DNA from: Nansenia antarctica
Taxonomy: Eukaryota > Chordata > Actinopteri > Argentiniformes > Microstomatidae
Assembly (NCBI GenBank): GCA_963989245.1
Contig: OZ022340.1
Location: 50,421,351-50,485,350, forward strand
DNA: 64,000 nt
Direction: 5' to 3'
Shown here: positions 11,066-21,133 of the stretch, in pieces
Layout: each line of letters opens with the position of its first letter
Position numbering within the stretch: the stretch's first letter is position 1
The notes under the pieces: model-generated
The model's database searches: none
What the model was told of the DNA's origin: nothing
The model's input: the letters and a program-made list of their open reading frames with translations, nothing else
Program-made: the position numbers and the translations under genes

Positions 11066-13067
11066 TATACCCCTTAGTGTTCCTACCCCATTGACTTCCT
11101 TGGACAATGTTACACTTCACTCACACACTGTTATGCCTGGACGTCAGAGAAGAATGATCACAGCAGGTAGAGCTTTTGTTTGCCCACATTCACGTTGTAC
11201 TGTTGATGATTGTTTGATCTATACCGCCGAAGCGGACGAGTGGTATTTACTGGATGCTAAATATGTTACACTTAATCAACACTCAAGCAACACGCAAGAA
11301 ACTCGTGTGACATTAACTAATGTTGACAAGGTGTTGAACTCGTATTGGTGTGCTAGACGTAATATCGGTGAACAGGTGTCTAGTAAATCCAACAATTTCA
11401 AGGACAAAGTTTGTAGGAACACTCCTGACTTTCCACACTACTATTCGTTGGACTGTGAGAAATTTGTGCATGAATATGTTCACGTTGAGTTACCAGGAAA
11501 GGTTGAAAATGTTGCTGTGAAGGCTTCTACGAAGGCGATTGTAGTCGCTACTGACGATTATTTGTTGTATGATTCTAATCACCTGGGGACACGGTCCCAC
11601 CCTAATTCTGCCACTAGTATCATGAAAGATTTTGCTTCAAAAATGAATTATTCTGATTGCTGGATTTGTCAACAGGTCCCTGTAAGTACATCTGCTCCTA
11701 TGTTTTTCCCCATACCGTTAACTAAAGCAGAATGGTTTCATTATAATTGGCAGGGTTTAGCCCAATTTGTTTTACAGGGCAAGAACCAGAGCTCTTCTTG
11801 TCAGCCCAGCACGATTCTGGTTCCTTTAAATTCTTCCTATGCAGGTGTGGATATTGGTGTGTTGGAACGTCTGACAGCAGCAGTTAACAAACACCATAGG
11901 CCTAGCGGTGTGGGGAAGGTTATTATTGATAGGCTTACACATTTGTCACAACCAACAGGTCCGAAGAAGATATATATTATCCAAGCTATGTTCGTTCAAT
12001 TGAATGGTACTGCATTGAGTCCTCATCTGTCATGTTCTGGGAGTGTGACTTCTACACGGTGGAGAGGTTCAGTTGTTATTTCTGGATTGAAATGTAAAGT
12101 TGTTGATTGTGCTATGGTGCCTCAAATGAAATTACATGATACCAATACTACCAGACGGCAGAAAGGCACCACGCAGCTTAAGGTCATGCCTCTCGTAAAT
12201 ATTACAACCTGTATTGACATACAATCTCGGCTCAAGGGCAGCGCGATTCGTCAGCTAGGGGCCGCGTCTTGTATAGGTGGTGTCATTTTCTTGTATCCTG
12301 GTACGGAGCTTCAACTCCCGGAGGGTGTGTTTCTTGTGTGTGATAATAATGCATTCTCTAAGCTTCCTGCTTTGAGTGAGGGTCTTTGTTATTTAGCTCA
12401 TCTGATACCTTTGATTAGGAAAGTTACTCGGGAGGAGATGTCTGTACTTCACAAACAAGCAACCCATCGTAGTCGTAGGGCGTTATCTACCGCTCAGAAG
12501 TTTTTTGGCCTAATATTCCCAAGTTATGGTGTCTACAACTCTCAGACTGAATTAAGTGCCCTATCATCCGTTCTTGAAAAACACATTAATGCTTCGGATG
12601 CTGTAGTATCTGCCCTGGCTACTGAATTGACTGAAACTAAGAATGTAGCTCTCCAAAATAGAATGGCTTTGGACATTATTTTGGCCAGTCAGGGTGGTAC
12701 TTGTGCTTTGATAGGCGGTGAATGCTGCAGTTATATTTCGGATTCTGGTAACGCTCTGTATGATTTCCATGAATCTAACAAGAAGGGTATAGAGGATTTA
12801 CGTAAAGAACACGGTTGGAATACATTGGATTTCTTTGATTCTGCTTTTTCAGGTATTGGTAATATGATCAGGTCCGTCGCTATTATTCTTGTTGTCATTA
12901 TCATCTGTATTATGTTACTTGGTATTTTAATCAAATGTTTTGGAAAGTGTATTTCTGATGTTCCGGTTAATGCTTTAATGATGGCCGACATAGCTGATGA
13001 GCAAAAGCTGGATTCTGTTTTGCTTTCTGATTTTGTTTCCTCTTTTGATGATTTGTTTATTAAGTGA
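10527..13067 (+). CDS. env: Retroviral envelope glycoprotein precursor
   Basis: The open frame encodes up to 846 residues and overlaps the end of pol. The true start is uncertain: Met38 or Met68 precedes a hydrophobic signal-like segment (residues about 68-84), and translation is presumably from a spliced mRNA. The surface subunit has many N-glycosylation sequons and cysteines. A furin-type RSRR site lies at residues 648-651 (12468-12479) and is followed by a hydrophobic segment consistent with a fusion peptide. The transmembrane subunit has the CX6CC disulphide motif (Cys726, Cys733, Cys734) preceded by an immunosuppressive-domain-like stretch. A membrane anchor lies near residues 783-802 and a cytoplasmic tail of about 45 residues follows. 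No stop or frameshift is seen. CX6CC places it with gamma-type envelopes. Confidence 0.92.
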   Translation: MRLDGKDHTRSFGALGLPSKSRGPPPGITFITASRHPMRTMRESLSRMVRRPLGTRKSTAWTSRLTKMLVSICAVMQMMPGASSQTLSSPEMSGPMEIVKDPVTATPLLGVLPSLVLPLLSPLPTLTMLQTEMSATRAAARTKVPLRDTDLSVIHPNQTDPVIHRGQLGGNSSHAVSETNIPLSVPTPLTSLDNVTLHSHTVMPGRQRRMITAGRAFVCPHSRCTVDDCLIYTAEADEWYLLDAKYVTLNQHSSNTQETRVTLTNVDKVLNSYWCARRNIGEQVSSKSNNFKDKVCRNTPDFPHYYSLDCEKFVHEYVHVELPGKVENVAVKASTKAIVVATDDYLLYDSNHLGTRSHPNSATSIMKDFASKMNYSDCWICQQVPVSTSAPMFFPIPLTKAEWFHYNWQGLAQFVLQGKNQSSSCQPSTILVPLNSSYAGVDIGVLERLTAAVNKHHRPSGVGKVIIDRLTHLSQPTGPKKIYIIQAMFVQLNGTALSPHLSCSGSVTSTRWRGSVVISGLKCKVVDCAMVPQMKLHDTNTTRRQKGTTQLKVMPLVNITTCIDIQSRLKGSAIRQLGAASCIGGVIFLYPGTELQLPEGVFLVCDNNAFSKLPALSEGLCYLAHLIPLIRKVTREEMSVLHKQATHRSRRALSTAQKFFGLIFPSYGVYNSQTELSALSSVLEKHINASDAVVSALATELTETKNVALQNRMALDIILASQGGTCALIGGECCSYISDSGNALYDFHESNKKGIEDLRKEHGWNTLDFFDSAFSGIGNMIRSVAIILVVIIICIMLLGILIKCFGKCISDVPVNALMMADIADEQKLDSVLLSDFVSSFDDLFIK

Positions 13068-13576
13068 TGTTTTGTGATTGTTTGCTTCGGTTCCTGTTTG
13101 TTTCTTTCTATATCATGTGATTGATGTCGGTTGTGAAGTGATGTAATGGTTACGCGACAATGGAAGCTCCTGACTATGAAAGTGTTATCAATCTGAGACA
13201 GCGGTAAAGGCTGTTCTCCAACTGGGGCCATGTGCTAGCAACCTCTGACCCTGCCGCTTCGAGGACGAGGGAAACATCGGTCGTTGGAAATTTCTGTATC
13301 TCAGTTTTTGTATTATGCATGATGAACTGAGTGTGGTTTAATTGTGATTGTTATTTACAAGATTCTTTTTATTATTGGTTGTTTTCTATTTTTTGTATGT
13401 GTTATCTTTGGTTCATAGTACTGGTCCTGGGTTGGTCTGTGTGGAGGTTCTACCAAGATTTGTTGATGTGTTGATGTGTTGATGTGTTGATGTTGTTGAT
13501 GTGTTGATGGGTTGATGTAGTTTTTCTGTCTGTCGTTTAGTTTCGGAACACACTCTGGGTGTTCCGAGGGGGGCTG
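13068..13576 (+). other. Retroviral 3' untranslated segment with polypurine tract
   Basis: There is no coding frame between env and the 3' LTR. A GTTGAT-based tandem repeat occupies about 13453-13520. The bases just before the LTR (about 13564-13576, GAGGGGGGCTG at the end) are G-rich and serve as the likely polypurine tract for plus-strand priming. Confidence 0.6.
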
Positions 13577-14177
13577 TGTCGTGTATTTTCATGCTCTGTA
13601 ACCATAGCAATGGCCCTCTAATACACACAATGGCCTTTTGACCAGCATGTGCAGAGGCTGTAATATCATCATGATATCATCATGGGTAGATATAATTGCA
13701 TTAGGGCCCGAGCCAGCAAGACGCCCATAGCATAAATTGCATTAGAATTGTATTAGACCATAGGGTGAATTGCATTAAACCAATGCAGAGTACATTATCT
13801 GCCTTCAGGTATGGCAGATAATACACAGCAAAGGAAGATAATAAGATAATAACATCCTATTTACAGGACAGAAAATGACCTCACCTACTATGATCTCACT
13901 GGCAAACTTTGTGTCTGACCAAATTAAAATGACGTGGACTCTGTTTTGATTGGCTCAGCGACAGTGACAGGGGGGGGTATAAAATCCTGTACACAGATGG
14001 GCTCTTTCTCTTTTTCTTCATATCCATATCTTTGACTTCATATCCTGTGACCGATTCGGATGATCAGCTCCATTGAGGGGCCATGCTGTGTAACCTGCTT
14101 TTTTGAATAAACAGCCTTAAATTTGCTCAAGAACTCTTCTTAATTTTTAGCAGTAACAGATACCAAAATATACGAAA
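13577..14177 (+). repeat. 3' LTR of the endogenous retrovirus
   Basis: It matches 1498-2098 with one substitution noticed. TATAAAA at 13978-13984 and AATAAA at 14106-14111 are preserved. The CTAC flank at 14178-14181 matches the four bases before the 5' LTR. Confidence 0.9.
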
Positions 14178-14181
14178 CTAC

Positions 14182-14737
14182 CAGCAATCATTTCAAAACG
14201 GAGATAACCGAGGCTGTTCGTAAACACGCTCTGAAAATCTGATCACCACTCATGGAATGCCTCTTGTCCAATCAAATTACTTGGTCCCTTTATGACGTTG
14301 CACCTAATGTGCGTTCCGGCGCTCTCAGAGCAAAATTACGAACGCAGCCCAAGAAACGAGAGGAAACAAGTCAACTCCGACATGGACATAACGATTGTGC
14401 GCATGCTAACAATTAAGTGTTAAATTATATTATATTATAGGTTAAAAATACGGGAGATTTACGGGAAAATATTTAAACGGGAACACAGGGGAAAGAAAGG
14501 TAAAATACGGGAGAATCCCGGGAAAAACGGGAGGGTTGACAGGTATGCACAGCACAGGGGCATAGAAAACACACTGCCACCTAGCGATGTGACGGTGTAA
14601 TTGCAGCGCGGCCAACGCAGAAGTGTAAAATGCGAGAGCCCTTACATAGGGAACGTAAGCACGTATTTTTATTTTTATTTTTTAAATAAAACTTTAAATA
14701 GGCCTTTCGCAGCTCCACCAAGCGAGTTAACTGTCTT
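14182..14737. other. Gene-free stretch
   Basis: I see no coding frame, splice-paired exon or clear transposon end here. AT-rich tracts occur around 14430 and 14665-14695. Confidence 0.5.
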
Positions 14738-15017
14738 GGTGTTATGGTTAGCGCGGCCGGTGGTTATGCGGGAGATCGGGGTTCGACTCCCGCATGGAAG
14801 GAAGGAATTCCCCCGCATGGAAGGAAGGAAGGAAGGAATTCCCCTGCATGGAAGGAAGTGAACTGAAGTGAATTCTACGCTAGGAATGAAGTGAATTGAA
14901 GTGAATGAAGTGAATTCTACGCTACACTCCCCAGAGGGAGACACCTAACCTAGAACCTGTATAAGGTTCCCGCGTTCCCCCGTTAGCAGCTCCGCCAAGG
15001 GAGTTAACTCTTTTGGT
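14738..15017 (+). repeat. tRNA-derived SINE-like repeat
   Basis: An A-box-like TGGTTAGCGCGG (14745-14756) and a B box GGTTCGACTCC (14780-14790) sit at Pol III promoter spacing. The cloverleaf stems do not close properly, so this is not an intact tRNA gene. GGAAG/GAAGTGAA repeats follow. The leader CAGCTCC(A/G)CCAAG...TTGGTGTT at 14709-14743 recurs at 14985-15020, suggesting a second truncated copy. Confidence 0.4.
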
Positions 15018-15020
15018 GTT

Positions 15021-17737
15021 TAGGTGGTGGGCCGAACGCGTTTATCGATTTCCATCTACAGAGTACACAATGTTTAACATATGATATTAAGTAATTCTAC
15101 TAAGTCTAATAAAATTTGTTGTCATCTCTAGTTATGTCGGAGATTTTCACAAACTTATTTTTTAATCGTCTGTCTGCTCAGGGACATCGCTGGTCGCTCT
15201 AGTTGATAAACCAATCAGAATTCGAGTACGGCTTCATTAGGACCCCGAAATGTAAACACTGGCTGTTAACCCTAGCAACTGACTGGATGTTAACCCTAGC
15301 AACCGCGGGGAAATAACAAGATGTGATGAATTATGGAGTGTTGTATGCATTTAACAAACCGAACGGACAATATTATAGCATTTTCAGATGCAAGTTGGAC
15401 CAAATTTGTACATTGTTCTCTACAGTGGGTGAATCTTCACACTGCAGAAAGCCAAATTGCAGAAAGGGCTGTAAAAAAAATATAACCTAGTAGTAGACAG
15501 TTACATTCCAGATGTGGCAGCTAATATGAATGAATGAATGGTCTTTATTGTCATTAATATAGTACAGGTACCATACAACGAAATTTAGGAGGGGGGGCTC
15601 CCCTGGTGCTAGGAAAAAAAATACTAAAAACAAGAAGGGAAAAGAGCTGGTTTACATAAATAAAGGCTATATACACTATCCACTATACTATACTATACAA
15701 ATAAAACACTGTGCTGTACTCTATGCTATGCTATAAATATCCTAACATTTCCTATCTCTGAACCTTATGTACCCGAGGGTTGTCATATTGCACATAGTAT
15801 TATTGCACATTCATTTAAAGTGTCGCAGTTTGCAGGTTTGAAATGTTCACAGTTGTGTTTCAGTATTGCACTTGATTACAATCTAGTAGCTGCCATCAAA
15901 TTGTCTAGATTGTCCAGGGCCTAGAACCTAGGTCTTTGCTGTGTTCAGGGCCTGAATGTCCCTAGAGTAGAAGCTGAGCTTCAGTCTATTTGTCCTTGCG
16001 GACATGGTCCTGAACCGCCTGCCCGAGGGCAGCCGAACAAAGTGTTCGTTCCCAGGGTGGGATGGGTCTCTGGAGATCTTGGAGGCCTTCCTGAGGCAGC
16101 GTGTGTTGTACAGCTCTTCCAGAGAGGGGAGGGGGGCGCCGATGATCTTCTGGCCCGATCTCACGACTCTCTGTAGCGCTTTCCTCTCTGCGGCTTTGCA
16201 GCTGGAGAACCACTATAACCACAATATTGGCTACCATAGACAATGCTATATGCAGTATGCCAACATACGAAACATTGAAAGAGCCCGCAAGAGAAGGGAA
16301 AAATCAGTACAGGAGGCTGCAGGTGTGTTTTATAGCAATATAAGTTATTTATAAGAACAATATGATATAAACAAGCTAAGATATGACATGAACATTATTA
16401 ACAATATGATATAAACAAGCTAAGATATGACATGAACAAGATATGAACAAGGCATCAATGGGTCAGGGTCAGCCCTGTCAGGTCAGGTCCAGAAGATGTG
16501 CAGTGCAGTCCAGGGCTGAGCATCTGGGGTTACCTGGGGAAACAGATTAGGAGAGTTGTAAATAAACTAGGCTATAACTTTGGAAGCATTACTATTACAA
16601 TGCATAGAGTATCATATGTCTCTCTCTCTCTCTCCCTCCCCCCCCCCCCCCCTCCCTTACAATGTAGTAGAAGCAGAAGGTCAAACTGAAAATTATACAC
16701 CACCAAAGCCTAGACTTCTCCGCTCAAAGACTACCACTACGTTCAGCCTAAATAAAAAACCAAATCTTCTTCCCGCCCAGTGCATAATATGCAGACGGGA
16801 CAAATATTTCAGTTTTAGAGCTTGTATACTGCTCCTGCAAAAAAACAAAATGTGTGAAAGGGAGATGCACATGCAAATCTAACAACCTACCATGTACAGA
16901 CATGTGTCTGTGTTTGCACTGCGAAAACACACTAGTGTTATAAATGTTCTCTAAACACTTGAATCTTTGTCTAGTCTCGTCAATTATAGGCAAGGCAAGT
17001 GAAGATACATTTAGTCTTGGGTTTTGTCTTACCAGCTCACCTCGTAAAAGTGAGACGATTGACAATATCAAAAACATGCTTGCACACACATATACTGTAA
17101 CATACTCACACACAAGTTAATGTTACTGGTCCCAATTTGGCACAATTATTACTGAAATGATTGAGAATAGACATAGTTGACATTGGTAACTTAGCTATTG
17201 TACCCTTTAAAGTTAGATAACTAGCTTGTTAATTCATTAGCTTCACAATCGCGGGTGACGTTTGGTTGGATTTTTCACTAAAATAGCATATTAGAACATG
17301 TTTGTATTGACACAACATGACATGGACTTGTTCATTAATATGTGATATGAATTAGAATGACGTGCAAATCTTACCTGAAACATGACTTGACAGTAAAGTT
17401 ATCCGAAACAACTCAGTCTTCTCGTCTTTCCAGATAATACGTTGTTTACTTCCTAGTTCCGTATTTTGAAGGAATATCATTGGCAGACGTCAAGTCAGGT
17501 GACGCTTTAACGGGTTTTGATTGGTTAGCGGCATAGTAGCCCCAATCATTCTCCTTATTAACTTATAGATCGTAAGTTTACTTTTCATAAAACGTTGATC
17601 GACCAACGTCTACCAACTGACGGAAACTAAACGGAAAAAAAAACTATTTAGCTTATATGAAAAAATCAACTAGTCTGTAGTTGTAGATCGATCATTTCAC
17701 AAACGAAAGCAGATAGACAGCTTCGGCCCACCGCCTA
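15021..17737 (+). mobile_element. Internally deleted Academ-like DNA transposon
   Basis: Inverted ends TAGGTGGTGGGCCGAA (15021) and TTCGGCCCACCGCCTA (to 17737) are flanked by the 3-bp repeat GTT, a size reported for Academ elements. Inside are remnants of an N-terminal coding part (about 16214-16323, with a Cys/His motif around YHRQC; then about 16665-16812, with a CIICRRD motif). These run straight into the Cys-rich C-terminal tail (about 16819-16943), out of frame. The nuclease-bearing middle is missing. An L2 LINE fragment interrupts the first exon. The C-terminal and 3' part matches 39667-40560 in inverse orientation. Family assignment rests on the XPG-like motifs of that other copy and on my memory of the family. 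Confidence 0.6.
15528..16213 (-). mobile_element. 5'-truncated L2/CR1-type LINE
   Basis: On the minus strand the last about 80 codons of a LINE reverse-transcriptase ORF (15928-16164) precede a 3' UTR ending in ATGA-type tandem repeats at 15528-15540. The sequence closely matches the longer copy at 33587-35058. It is inserted in the Academ-like element. Confidence 0.8.
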
Positions 17738-19259
17738 GTTGTGGTTAGGCCGGCTATTGCAAAACGTCACGTTTGACGTCAGGCTTAACAACCGGATAGC
17801 AATGCATTACATTTGCTCACCTCTAATGGACTTTTTAAATTTTATTTTTGTAATCCTTTTGTTATCAAAAAATACATTTTACATTTTATAGTTGACAATG
17901 ATTTACAAAAAGACAGTCAATGACGCAAAGCATAAAGACTTTTGACCCCTGTGAGTAAAAAGAAATCTTTGCACTCGATCAAATTTCAGGACCCTCCTTT
18001 CATGACCTTTCCTAGATATGTGCGTTCTACCCCCCAGTATCCTTACATTTTCAAAATCTAGCTAGTATAAAGTTATTTTGCAGTATTTGTGTGTGTTTGT
18101 GTGTGATTGCGTTAGTATCAGCCGCCATCTTTTTTTTCCATGGCTGCAATGCTCTTCAATACCAGCAGGGGTCGCAGGGGGACACTAAGAAGTGTGTTTA
18201 TACGTGTCATACAATGTCAGTTGCTTCTTTCATCATTGTGGATATTTTTGATTTGACATTTACATTACCGGCATCATAGGCTATTCACTATCATTGTCAT
18301 GTTCTTACATCACGTTTTTTAATATCATGTTCTTCTTCGTCATAATCATCATCATCATCATCATCATAAAACATATTTATAAAAAAAAAAGTTTTATATA
18401 GTTTTTTCAGTTTTTATATCATCTGTGTGAATATGCAGCTTGGAGTATTCAAAGCTGATACAACATGAAATGAATTAAATGACAGTACTATCTATGGGTC
18501 ATCGTGCATTAAATCAAGAATTTAATCATGCTTGTTACATGTGTACTTTTAAAAACATTAAAAACAATTATTCACATGTATTCAAGTACGGTCAAAACCG
18601 GTCAGAAATGCCCCCTAGTGGGCGTGGTGTGGAAAGGGTTAACCCGTTATACCCGCTATATTCAGTGGAAATAACGGCCAGACGGACGGACCTTATTTCG
18701 CTGTAAAAAAGACGTCCACAGACGTCTGGTGCGCACTGGGAAGAGTACAGTAAACAAATAATAGGCTACAGAAAGTAGCCTACAGAACAAAGCAGCCTAC
18801 ATCAAATGCAAAATGTATCAGAACCACTGTTTATTGTTGTCTAATCGCTGTCATTCCGGCGGCCTAGTTCGTTATGTTTTCTGCCCGAGCTGAGTCGCAT
18901 TTACGTGCACAAGCAGCTGGGATAACGTCGATTGCCTTACAGTGGGGCTTTCTCAAAGACCGATACTTGCGGATTTAACATTCAATGTTAAATCATATGA
19001 AACTTGCGAATTCAGTTTTATATGATTTAACATTGAACTAGTTGAATGTCTGTAAACAAGTTGTGTTTCAAACAGTCATTTTTCCAAACCAACTTATTTT
19101 CACACTTTTATTGTGTAGCTGTTGATATTTCTTATGCAAGTAAACACAATGTTAAATATGTCTTCTAGTTTACACTGCAGCATTACACTGTAGCTAATTG
19201 CCACAGTCAATGTAACAGAGCCTAGTATACTGTGTGTCATCGGAAACGTATCTAACGTA
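17738..19259. other. Gene-free stretch with dispersed repeat
   Basis: No gene is seen. A segment at about 17960-18185 is repeated in the same orientation at about 35240-35470 (both include TTTGCACTCGATCAAAT and end near GCCGCCATCTT/GCTGCCATCTT). A TCA-repeat lies at 18340-18366. A palindromic TTTAACATT...AATGTTAAA cluster lies at 18976-19040. Confidence 0.55.
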
Positions 19260-19725
19260 ATGATCACTAGCGCCATCCAACAGCTGGTGATAGTCGCTTG
19301 TGTAGCTGCTAGCTTACCTCCAGTTAGCAGCTCTCCGGTGTCGACTCCTCCGTCCACTCCTTCGACGAGAGTCTCCCCAATCGCCCCCAAGATTTTCTCC
19401 TCCAATTGGTCTAAATGGACCGATGACTTTCCTCCTCCCGTCTTCTTGACCTCCCTTGCCCTCTCAGCTGCCTTTTTTTTTTTACGATGGACTTGATGTC
19501 CGCCCACTTTTTTTTAATGGAGATGCTATCCCTGGCTAGCACTCCCACTGCGGAGACCGTCCTGGCAACCCTTTCCCACCCCCTCTTTTTATTGTCCGCC
19601 GTCACCGATACGTTGTCTAATTTTCCCAAGAATAATCTTTTTTTTTTAAATGACCTCCTCTACCAAAACCTCCAACTCCTGCCTTGTGAAATTCTTGGAC
19701 CTCTTAGCTGCACTGCTGTCTTCCA
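19260..19725 (-). pseudogene. Myb/SANT-like DNA-binding domain, broken
   Basis: Read on the minus strand from about 19725, a start MEDSSAAKRSKNFT is followed by a helix-turn-helix type region with tryptophans (GWERVA, KKKWADIKS) and a basic stretch. This resembles Myb/SANT-like proteins that accompany PIF/Harbinger transposons in fish genomes. A stop at a T/A homopolymer (about 19665) and a frameshift at another A run (about 19480) split it into three pieces. It is followed by a low-complexity tail. Function is probably lost. Confidence 0.5.
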
Positions 19726-19788
19726 TTTTTAGTTAACCGTTATGACCGTTATAACCGCGACACATAGTCACGCGAGTGATCATAAGTT

Positions 19789-19790
<2 letters not shown>

Positions 19791-19874
<84 letters not shown>
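19791..19874. repeat. (GA)n microsatellite
   Basis: About 40 uninterrupted GA dinucleotides followed by CACACA. Open frames over it (Arg-Glu repeats) are artefacts. Confidence 0.95.
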
Positions 19875-19877
<3 letters not shown>

Positions 19878-19879
19878 AC

Positions 19880-20105
19880 AGGTGTAAAAATCACAGTTCA
19901 AAATCTAAGAACTTCTTAAGTGAGAAAACTAAGAACTTCTTAAGAACTTCTTAAGTGAGAAAACTAAGAAGTTCTTAAGACATAGGACAATTCTTAAGAA
20001 AAAAATGGTGAATAGTGTTTAAGAACATTCTTAGGAACATCTTATCTTTTTTCTTAAGAATTGTCTTAAGAAATATCTTAAGAACACTTTTGTGAATCCG
20101 GCCCC
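19880..20105. repeat. CTTAAGAA-rich MITE-like repeat
   Basis: Multiple short direct and inverted CTTAAG-containing motifs end in GTGAATCCGGCCCC at 20105. That end resembles the termini of PIF/Harbinger MITEs of vertebrates. A matching opposite end is not obvious. The gypsy LTR begins two bases further on. Confidence 0.4.
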
Positions 20106-20107
20106 TG

Positions 20108-20217
20108 TGTTACAGGGACACCTAGGGGTGACCTGATAATGTTGCATGTAAGACCCGGATGTTGTATGTGGGCGTGCGCGGGAGGAACCGCAGTTTAATA
20201 AAAGTCATACTGAAACA
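20108..20217 (+). repeat. 5' LTR of gypsy A
   Basis: Short 110-bp LTR with an AATAAAA near 20197, identical to 25251-25360. Confidence 0.88.
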
Positions 20218-20284
20218 TGGAGTCAGAAGCGGGATCTAAGTAAAAATACAAATAAAATAAAGACGCTAAAAGAAATGAAACGCC

Positions 20285-21133
20285 ATGGCAAGCAACAGCA
20301 TCCCCGCGCCCGATGGTATGCGCATGACTGGTGATCTGGCGAAAAACTGGGAAGTTTTCCGTGCAGAGTTTGAGGACTTTTTGCTCGCTACCGGACTGAG
20401 CGAGAAGTCGAAGCTGATCAAGGCAGCCACGCTGAGACGGCTGATGGGAAGTGAGTGCCGTCATGTGTACACACATAGCCTCACGTTGACGGAGGATGAA
20501 CAGAAGGACCCAAAAGCGATTATGGACGCTTTGGGGGTTTACTTCAAACCGGCGAGAAACGTAATTTATGAGAGGTACATGTTTGGAAGCTGCAAACAAG
20601 AGGCTGATGAGCCAATAGACAGTTTCCTGACAAAGCTTAAGGAGAGAGCATCGTCATGCGAATACCGTGCGCTGAAGGACGAGCTGGTTCGTGACAGGCT
20701 CGTGCTGGGTGTTGCGAGTGAGGGCACCAGGAGGCGTCTGCTACGCGAACGTGAGTTGACGTTACATACAGCGACTGAAATCTGTAGGCTCGCTGAGCTA
20801 ACCGAGAGACACATGAGAGTGATGGCCCCGCTAGCACAGACGGACAATGTAAATGCCGCGGACAGGCAGAGTGAGAGGCGCGCACATCAAAGGAAAACAG
20901 CGCCAGCGGAGAGAGAGCCACAGTGGAGCTGCAAATACTGGGGAGGCAGCCACAAACGGGGCAGGGAGCAGTGCCCAGCCTACGGTAAGACATGCCGGAT
21001 ATGTGGCATAGCAAATCACTTTGCCAAGGTATGCCAGGCTGGCAGCAAGGCTGACAAAATAAAAAAGGGAATGTGCTTGAAAATGATGAGCAAAGAGAAG
21101 ATGACTCAGATACTGATGATAGACTGTTTCTAG
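20285..21133 (+). CDS. gag: Gag-like protein of gypsy A
   Basis: The 282-residue protein is the nucleic-acid-binding structural protein of the retrotransposon. It starts MASNSIPAPDG and has a retrotransposon Gag-type helical region. Near the C-terminus is a tandem zinc-knuckle segment. The second knuckle (CRICGIANHFAKVC) is complete. In the first, CKYWGGSHKRGREQC, the second cysteine is replaced by tryptophan, so that knuckle is probably lost. Near its end the reading frame passes over A AAA AAG (21061-21067), where -1 slippage would enter the protease frame. Closely related fish elements are often annotated as K02A2.6-like. Confidence 0.85.
   Translation: MASNSIPAPDGMRMTGDLAKNWEVFRAEFEDFLLATGLSEKSKLIKAATLRRLMGSECRHVYTHSLTLTEDEQKDPKAIMDALGVYFKPARNVIYERYMFGSCKQEADEPIDSFLTKLKERASSCEYRALKDELVRDRLVLGVASEGTRRRLLRERELTLHTATEICRLAELTERHMRVMAPLAQTDNVNAADRQSERRAHQRKTAPAEREPQWSCKYWGGSHKRGREQCPAYGKTCRICGIANHFAKVCQAGSKADKIKKGMCLKMMSKEKMTQILMIDCF
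21061..21067 (+). promoter_or_regulatory. -1 ribosomal frameshift heptamer (A AAA AAG), gypsy A
   Basis: The heptamer lies with AAA and AAG in the gag codon phase. Slipping back one base gives the frame that runs on through the protease at 21073-21513. Gag terminates 66 nt later. Confidence 0.7.

Larger units (their letters stand above)
1498..14177 (+). mobile_element. Full-length endogenous retrovirus (class I, gamma/epsilon-like)
   Basis: Two 601-bp LTRs bound a 12.7-kb provirus with gag, pol and env in order and all open. The 4-bp sequence CTAC flanks it (1494-1497 and 14178-14181), consistent with a retroviral target duplication. Reading the LTRs side by side I see one substitution, a C/A difference near 2073/14152, so the insertion is recent. 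Gag and pol share a frame and are separated by one UAG. Env overlaps pol and has a furin-type site and a CX6CC motif, as in gammaretrovirus-type envelopes. A non-coding leader of about 2.3 kb between the 5' LTR and gag is unusually long. It lies in unrelated fish DNA next to a hAT element. Confidence 0.95.

Noticed and set aside
10121..11107. 328-codon minus-strand frame opposite pol
   Set aside because: Antisense shadow of the pol tail and env overlap; no domain or start context.
13453..13520. CRISPR-like array in GTTGATGT repeats
   Set aside because: Contiguous short tandem repeats without spacers, in the retroviral 3' region of a eukaryotic genome.
14738..14800. tRNA gene
   Set aside because: A and B boxes are present, but acceptor and T stems do not pair properly, so it is at most a tRNA-derived repeat.
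17757..17790. TGACGTCA-containing palindromes near both Academ-like ends (also 39540-39562)
   Set aside because: Similar in sequence but at different distances and outside the inverted termini; not clearly part of the element.
19742..19954. Frame with long Arg-Glu run
   Set aside because: Translation of a (GA)n microsatellite.
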